Source: Granulosicoccus sp045106475
GTDB lineage: Bacteria > Pseudomonadota > Gammaproteobacteria > Granulosicoccales > Granulosicoccaceae
Length of the DNA: 64,000 nucleotides
NCBI GenBank assembly: GCA_045106475.1
Contig: JBGCEO010000028.1
Span: forward strand, 29,725-93,724
Direction: 5' to 3'
The stretch's first letter is position 1; every line of letters starts with the position of its first letter. Shown one piece after another: positions 60,010 through 64,000 of the stretch. A program made the position numbers and the translations under genes. The notes beneath the pieces are model-generated. The model did no database searches and was not told the origin of the DNA. It worked only from the letters and a program-made list of their open reading frames with translations.

Positions 60010-60113
60010 TCGTTAGATTTTACTCCATTTCTGCAATACTAACTGCCGCTCTGCATTGGCTATAAAGCCACCATGCGCTACGCTTTTAATATCCAGATAC
60101 CCACAGCATATCC

Positions 60114-61370
60114 ATGTCACTGCTTACTATCACCAGTATTCTGATTACGGTTTCGGCGCTATTTGCCTACGTGAACTACCGGACGCTCAAATTGCCCACC
60201 ACGATTGGCATCATGGTGATTTCATTGGTGTTCTCGCTGGCACTGGTGCTATTGGGCAATATTGGCTACGGCGATGGTGAGCGAATCGCTAGCGATATCA
60301 TCAGCCAGATTGAATTTGATAACACACTGCTAAACGGGATGCTGGGCTTCCTGCTGTTTGCAGGCGCGATGCATATCAATCTGGATGCCTTGCTCGAACG
60401 AAAATGGACCATCGGATTGCTCGCCTCTGTAGGCGTTATAACCAGCATGTTTCTGGTGGCAGGAGGTTCATACTATATCTTCAGATTGTTTGGGTTCGAG
60501 GTGCCGTTTATTTTCTGTCTGTTATTCGGCTCATTGATTTCACCGACTGATCCGATCGCAGTGATGGGAATATTGAAAACGGCGGGGGCCAGCAAATCAC
60601 TTGAGATAAAGATAGCTGGCGAGTCTCTTTTCAATGACGGAGTTGCCATTGTGGTATTCCTCGCCATTTTCGGCATGGCGGTAAATGGCGAAGCTTTCGA
60701 TGCGCAACATATCGGGATTCTGTTTGTACAAGAGGCATTTGGAGGCGCACTGTTCGGCTTCGTCTGCGGCTGGGTCGTACTGCAAATGCTCAAACGTGTC
60801 GATAACTATCAAGTAGAAATTCTATTAACTCTCGCACTGGTATCCGGCGGAGCAACCGCAGCAGCGGGCTTACACCTGTCAGCGCCGATCGCCGTTGTGG
60901 TCGCGGGCCTCATGATTGGAAACCATGGGCGCCGCGACGCCATGAGCAACACAACCGTGCAACACCTGGATACCTTCTGGGAATTGATTGACGAGATTCT
61001 CAACGCCATCCTGTTCCTGATCATAGGCCTGGAAGTGATGGTGCTCAGCCTGGATTTTAATATGTGGATTATTGGCATTGTGATGGCGGTGCTGGTGCTA
61101 TGTTCGAGAACAATATCAGTTGGTATTCCCGTGAACGTGCTACGCAAACTGAATCGCGAGTTTCATCCTCACGCAGTCAAGATACTCACATGGGGTGGCT
61201 TGCGAGGTGGTATATCGGTCGCACTGGCGCTGTCCATACCGGCAAGCACTGAAAGAGACCTGATTGTCTCAGTAACCTATGTCATCGTCGTACTGTCGAT
61301 CTTACTGCAAGGTCTCACAATAGGTCGCCTGGTCAAGGCAACTGCGGTAAAGGATCAAACAGATTCGTAG
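60114..61370 (+). CDS. Na+/H+ antiporter, CPA1 (NhaP) family
   Basis: A 418-residue polytopic membrane protein with about 12 helices. The substrate site is FCLLFGSLISPTDPIAVMGIL, followed by IAGESLFNDGVAIVVFLAIFG with the ND ion-binding pair typical of CPA1. NAILFLIIGLEVMVL and LTWGGLRGGISVALALSIP are also characteristic. It exchanges Na+ (or K+) for H+ at the inner membrane. It has no long cytoplasmic tail. It is convergent with the histidine kinase (9-bp gap). Confidence 0.92.
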   Translation: MSLLTITSILITVSALFAYVNYRTLKLPTTIGIMVISLVFSLALVLLGNIGYGDGERIASDIISQIEFDNTLLNGMLGFLLFAGAMHINLDALLERKWTIGLLASVGVITSMFLVAGGSYYIFRLFGFEVPFIFCLLFGSLISPTDPIAVMGILKTAGASKSLEIKIAGESLFNDGVAIVVFLAIFGMAVNGEAFDAQHIGILFVQEAFGGALFGFVCGWVVLQMLKRVDNYQVEILLTLALVSGGATAAAGLHLSAPIAVVVAGLMIGNHGRRDAMSNTTVQHLDTFWELIDEILNAILFLIIGLEVMVLSLDFNMWIIGIVMAVLVLCSRTISVGIPVNVLRKLNREFHPHAVKILTWGGLRGGISVALALSIPASTERDLIVSVTYVIVVLSILLQGLTIGRLVKATAVKDQTDS

Positions 61371-61379
61371 TTTGTACTA

Positions 61380-63245
61380 TTAACTTACCGCCGTTTGAAT
61401 ATCGGGATTAGAGTCTATGGCCTTGGCAGAATCGTGCTGAGTATCTGTTTTGTCTATACCGGCGGTGTATAAAAGCTTGATCAGCATATGATGTAATTCG
61501 TCTGGACTAACAGGCTTGTGCAGCACGTCCAACCCACTTTGCTTGACTTGCTTCAGGCGCTCCGGGGATGTGTCGCCCGTGATAATAACCGCCGGAATTT
61601 TCTTCTCCATCGACTCGCGAATCGCTGCGATAGCATCGACCCCGTTTAGATCATCGCGCAATCGATAGTCGGACAAGATCACTTCCGGCGTTACATTGGT
61701 CAATGCAATGATCTTTAGTGCATCGCGCGCAGATTCCGCAAGCATAACCTCACAACCCCAGGCTTCCAGCATATGACGCATACTTTGCAACACTTGAACT
61801 TCGTCGTCTATGACCAGAATACGCCCTCCCGTTTCCTTCATTAACGGTGCTTGATCCACGGGATTGGAAAGCTGAGCAGGATCACCGCCTGGCACTATTA
61901 ATTTGAAGACTGTGCCCTTTCCGTGAACAGACTCCATCTCCAGTGGCATGTCCATTAGCTCGCAAAGGCGTTTTACAATAGCCAAGCCCAGGCCCAAGCC
62001 TTTGCTACGATCCCGAGCAGGGTTGTGCAACTGATAGTATTCAGAGAAAACATCTTCAACGAATTCGGCAGGTATGCCCACACCTGTGTCCTGCAATGTT
62101 ACTAGCTTGGAACCGTTTTCATGTTCCTCACAACGCAGACTGATAGAACCGGCCTGAGTGTACTGAACCGCATTGGACAACAGATTTCGAAGCACCCGCT
62201 CCAACAGGATTACATCCGAGAAGAACACCTGACCTTGAGCATCGATATGCAGCTCGACATCTTTGTTGATGATCTGTTGCATGAATTGCGCACGCAAAGC
62301 ATCAAACACATCATTAGCAGGCACATGAGTGGGATTGAACTCGATAATTTCCGCATCCAGTCTGGATACATCGAGCAAACTGTTGAACAAACCATTGAGT
62401 GCTTCTGCGGATTTACCCATATCGTCAATGATCCGCAGCTGGCGGGGCTCCTTTTCTGCATGCCTCAATGCACTCAGAAAAAGGCCCATTGCATGCAAAG
62501 GTTGCCTTAGATCGTGACTTGCCGCTGCCAGGAATCGGCTCTTGGCAATCACTGCCCGCTCTGCAATCTGCTTTTCTTCGGCCAGTCGCTCAAGCAACTC
62601 TGCGTTGGCTAACTGCGATCGAATAAGCTCCCGGTATTGACGATTGCCCCGTGTAGCAAGGACAAAATTAACAACCAGAAACATGATCAGCAACCAGCCT
62701 GTCAGGACCAGAGAGTCGCTGCCAGACGTGATGTGAGCAATACTCAGGGGCAGAATCAAGGGCACGGAGAAGGACAAAAATGAAGGTAAATATATATTCC
62801 CGGATGCCGCACTGACCGCTACCATTCCAGCGAACACTGTAGATATCAACAAAAGATATTCTGTGCTGTAGAGATGATAAAACATCAGCGGCCACGCGCC
62901 CCAGATCAAACCTGCGGTAAGTGTTCCCAGCCAGAAGAAAGGACCCCAGATCGAGCGTTCGCGGGTTTTCACATCGGCTTTGAGATAGACAGCAATGACC
63001 CAGATCCGCAAAGTTGTGGAAATACCTACGGCCGCCAGCCAGAACAGAAGCGCGGATTGGGGCAGATGACGCCACAAAAAGACCGTGATCATCACCGCAC
63101 ACAGCGTAGCTCCGGCAACTAGCACCGGCCCCTGGTTGTAGATCAACCTAATCTGTTCGTGATAAATCTTGCGTTCGAGTTCCTTCACCGAGTGCTCCGA
63201 GCCTACCCAGGTCACAGTATGCCACTGGCCGTGCAACGTCGGCAT
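61380..63245 (-). CDS. Hybrid sensor histidine kinase/response regulator
   Basis: A 621-residue membrane sensor kinase. The N-terminal half (about 40-200) has six hydrophobic helices and no large periplasmic domain, so the signal is probably sensed in the membrane. A coiled linker (about 203-235) leads to the HisKA phospho-site KSRFLAAASHDLRQPLHAMG (His244). The ATPase domain has VLRNLLSNAVQYTQ, LQDTGVGIPAEFVEDVF and GLGLGLAIVKRLCEL. The C-terminal receiver has ILVIDDEVQV, the phospho-Asp in LSDYRLRDD and the lysine in LHKPVSPDEL. The HDLRQPLHA variety is common in such hybrid kinases and often pairs with a LuxR-type regulator, absent here. Confidence 0.92.
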   Translation of the reverse strand: MPTLHGQWHTVTWVGSEHSVKELERKIYHEQIRLIYNQGPVLVAGATLCAVMITVFLWRHLPQSALLFWLAAVGISTTLRIWVIAVYLKADVKTRERSIWGPFFWLGTLTAGLIWGAWPLMFYHLYSTEYLLLISTVFAGMVAVSAASGNIYLPSFLSFSVPLILPLSIAHITSGSDSLVLTGWLLIMFLVVNFVLATRGNRQYRELIRSQLANAELLERLAEEKQIAERAVIAKSRFLAAASHDLRQPLHAMGLFLSALRHAEKEPRQLRIIDDMGKSAEALNGLFNSLLDVSRLDAEIIEFNPTHVPANDVFDALRAQFMQQIINKDVELHIDAQGQVFFSDVILLERVLRNLLSNAVQYTQAGSISLRCEEHENGSKLVTLQDTGVGIPAEFVEDVFSEYYQLHNPARDRSKGLGLGLAIVKRLCELMDMPLEMESVHGKGTVFKLIVPGGDPAQLSNPVDQAPLMKETGGRILVIDDEVQVLQSMRHMLEAWGCEVMLAESARDALKIIALTNVTPEVILSDYRLRDDLNGVDAIAAIRESMEKKIPAVIITGDTSPERLKQVKQSGLDVLHKPVSPDELHHMLIKLLYTAGIDKTDTQHDSAKAIDSNPDIQTAVS

Positions 63246-63409
63246 ATATTAGAATAAGCCAAATCCCTCATTTGCGACCTGTCTGACACTACTGCTTCCG
63301 AGAGTTCTGAACTCACGAATATGCGCGATTGGCTCAAATCTGTGACTCCAGGTAATTACTTGGATAACATCAACACCTCATTTAGGACTGAAAAACCAGC
63401 AGACCCATC

Positions 63410-63739
63410 ATGACCCAAGAAATTATCCTGAAATACAAGACCAGCGACGGCACAATACATACCGTTGATGCCAAAGTTGGCGATAGTGTTATGGACGCTG
63501 CCATTCAAAACGATATCGACGATATCGTCGCTGAATGCGGTGGCAGCCTGATTTGCGCAACCTGTCACGTGTATCTTGATGACGAAACTGCAGCCTTGTA
63601 TGAGGAACCCGACGATATGGAGCTTGATATGCTCGAGGGCGTGGCTGCGGAGCGAAGACCCAATTCGCGATTGAGCTGCCAATTGATTGTCAAACCGGAG
63701 ATAGCGGGCCACACCATCGAAACGCCTGAGAGCCAATAA
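63410..63739 (+). CDS. [2Fe-2S] ferredoxin, adrenodoxin-like
   Basis: A 109-residue vertebrate/ISC-type plant-fold ferredoxin. Its cluster ligands are in VAECGGSLICATCHVYL (C-x5-C-x2-C) with the fourth Cys in RLSCQLIV. The acidic loop DDMELDMLEGVAAERR is the partner-docking surface of adrenodoxins. It probably passes electrons to a P450, a Rieske oxygenase or a biosynthetic enzyme not in this window. The start and length (about 105-110) agree with the family. It is divergent from the kinase gene, and the aminotransferase follows 55 bp later. Confidence 0.95.
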   Translation: MTQEIILKYKTSDGTIHTVDAKVGDSVMDAAIQNDIDDIVAECGGSLICATCHVYLDDETAALYEEPDDMELDMLEGVAAERRPNSRLSCQLIVKPEIAGHTIETPESQ

Positions 63740-63794
63740 GCATTTTTACGCTCCTTTGCGCTCCTGCCATCATCCCGACCTGGTGTAACACCCT

Positions 63795-64000
63795 ATGCAT
63801 CCTAAAGCTCCCTTCCTCAATACAGCGTTCGACCGAATTGGGGAAGAGAATGCGTTTGCAGTTCTCGCCAGAGCGGGTGAACTTGCCTCTAAGGGCAAAG
63901 ACATTATCAATCTGGGTATCGGACAACCCGATTTTCCAACACCCCGGAATATTGTAGAGGCAGCAATTAAAGCCCTGCGTGATGGTCATCACGGCTACAC
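63795..64000 (+). CDS. Class I PLP-dependent aminotransferase, N-terminal fragment
   Basis: The frame from the ATG reads MHPKAPFLNTAFDRIGEENA, then AGELASKGKDIINLGIGQPDFPTPRNIVEAAIKALRDGHHGY and stays open to the window end. The NLGIGQPDFPTP segment is the diagnostic start of class I/II aminotransferases of the aspartate/alanine branch, which transfer amino groups using PLP. The Schiff-base lysine lies beyond the window, and substrate cannot be predicted. Confidence 0.88.
   Translation, partial: MHPKAPFLNTAFDRIGEENAFAVLARAGELASKGKDIINLGIGQPDFPTPRNIVEAAIKALRDGHHGY

Overview
The window looks like chromosomal DNA of a heterotrophic, aerobic, pilus-bearing gammaproteobacterium, probably aquatic or marine. 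The support is the pilT-pilU pair beside yggS-proC-yggT, a type II secretion block (gspC-D-E-F), an OxyR/KatG system, ZapE, TypA/BipA and an XdhABC purine pathway. Genes are densely packed with many ATGA or TAATG overlaps. I see no rRNA, tRNA, insertion sequence, prophage or CRISPR array. The species cannot be named from the sequence alone.

Layout. 1-6.3 kb: a GNAT fragment, a small ORF and a LysR regulator run leftward. Opposite them is a GcvT-fused FAD demethylating dehydrogenase, then a class III aminotransferase and a GFA-family C1 protein, a plausible methylamine/one-carbon catabolic neighbourhood. 6.3-10.4 kb: thymidine kinase, a Xre/RES toxin-antitoxin pair, a FucU/RbsD mutarotase, a striking octamer tandem array, and guanine deaminase. 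10.4-17.3 kb: an exported Kelch protein with a GlyGly-CTERM-like tail, an exported DUF5060-type glycan protein, an exostosin-family glycosyltransferase, and a coupled nucleotidyltransferase/GHMP (galacturonokinase-like) pair. 17.3-30.2 kb: pilU, pilT, yggS, tal, proC, yggT, an HU-like protein with a lysine-rich tail, and gspCDEF. 30.3-38.4 kb: a mostly leftward block with an oxidative stress group (katG, oxyR, msrA, ppk2), a CopD-like membrane protein, sdaA and a secreted trypsin-like protease. 38.4-52.2 kb: two small hypothetical genes, puuE, hiuH, an acyl-CoA ligase, a DUF4091 protein, a cupin, a GNAT enzyme, and the ade-xdhA-xdhB-xdhC operon. 52.2-64 kb: typA, a run of envelope genes (M48 protease, DUF898, zapE, PilZ-like, MotA-like), a YgjP-like protease, a Na+/H+ antiporter, a hybrid histidine kinase, a [2Fe-2S] ferredoxin and the start of a class I aminotransferase.

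How the genes work together. Ade, GuaD, XdhABC, HiuH and PuuE together cover most steps from adenine and guanine to ureides, but they lie in three separate places and no urate oxidase or OHCU decarboxylase is visible. KatG, OxyR and MsrA form a peroxide-defence set with an OxyR-like ATAG-N7-CTAT site just upstream of a katG promoter, and ppk2 is translationally coupled to msrA. The T2SS genes fit with exported proteins in the window, including a possible rhombosortase substrate.

Most unusual points: a 14-unit octamer array with telomere-like composition and G-quadruplex potential; an OxyR that keeps Cys199 but has Phe at 208; a MotA-like protein lacking the key channel proline beside a degenerate PilZ protein; a galacturonokinase-like kinase fused in translation to a nucleotidyltransferase; and a dispersed CCCCAG-N4-CTGGGG palindrome.
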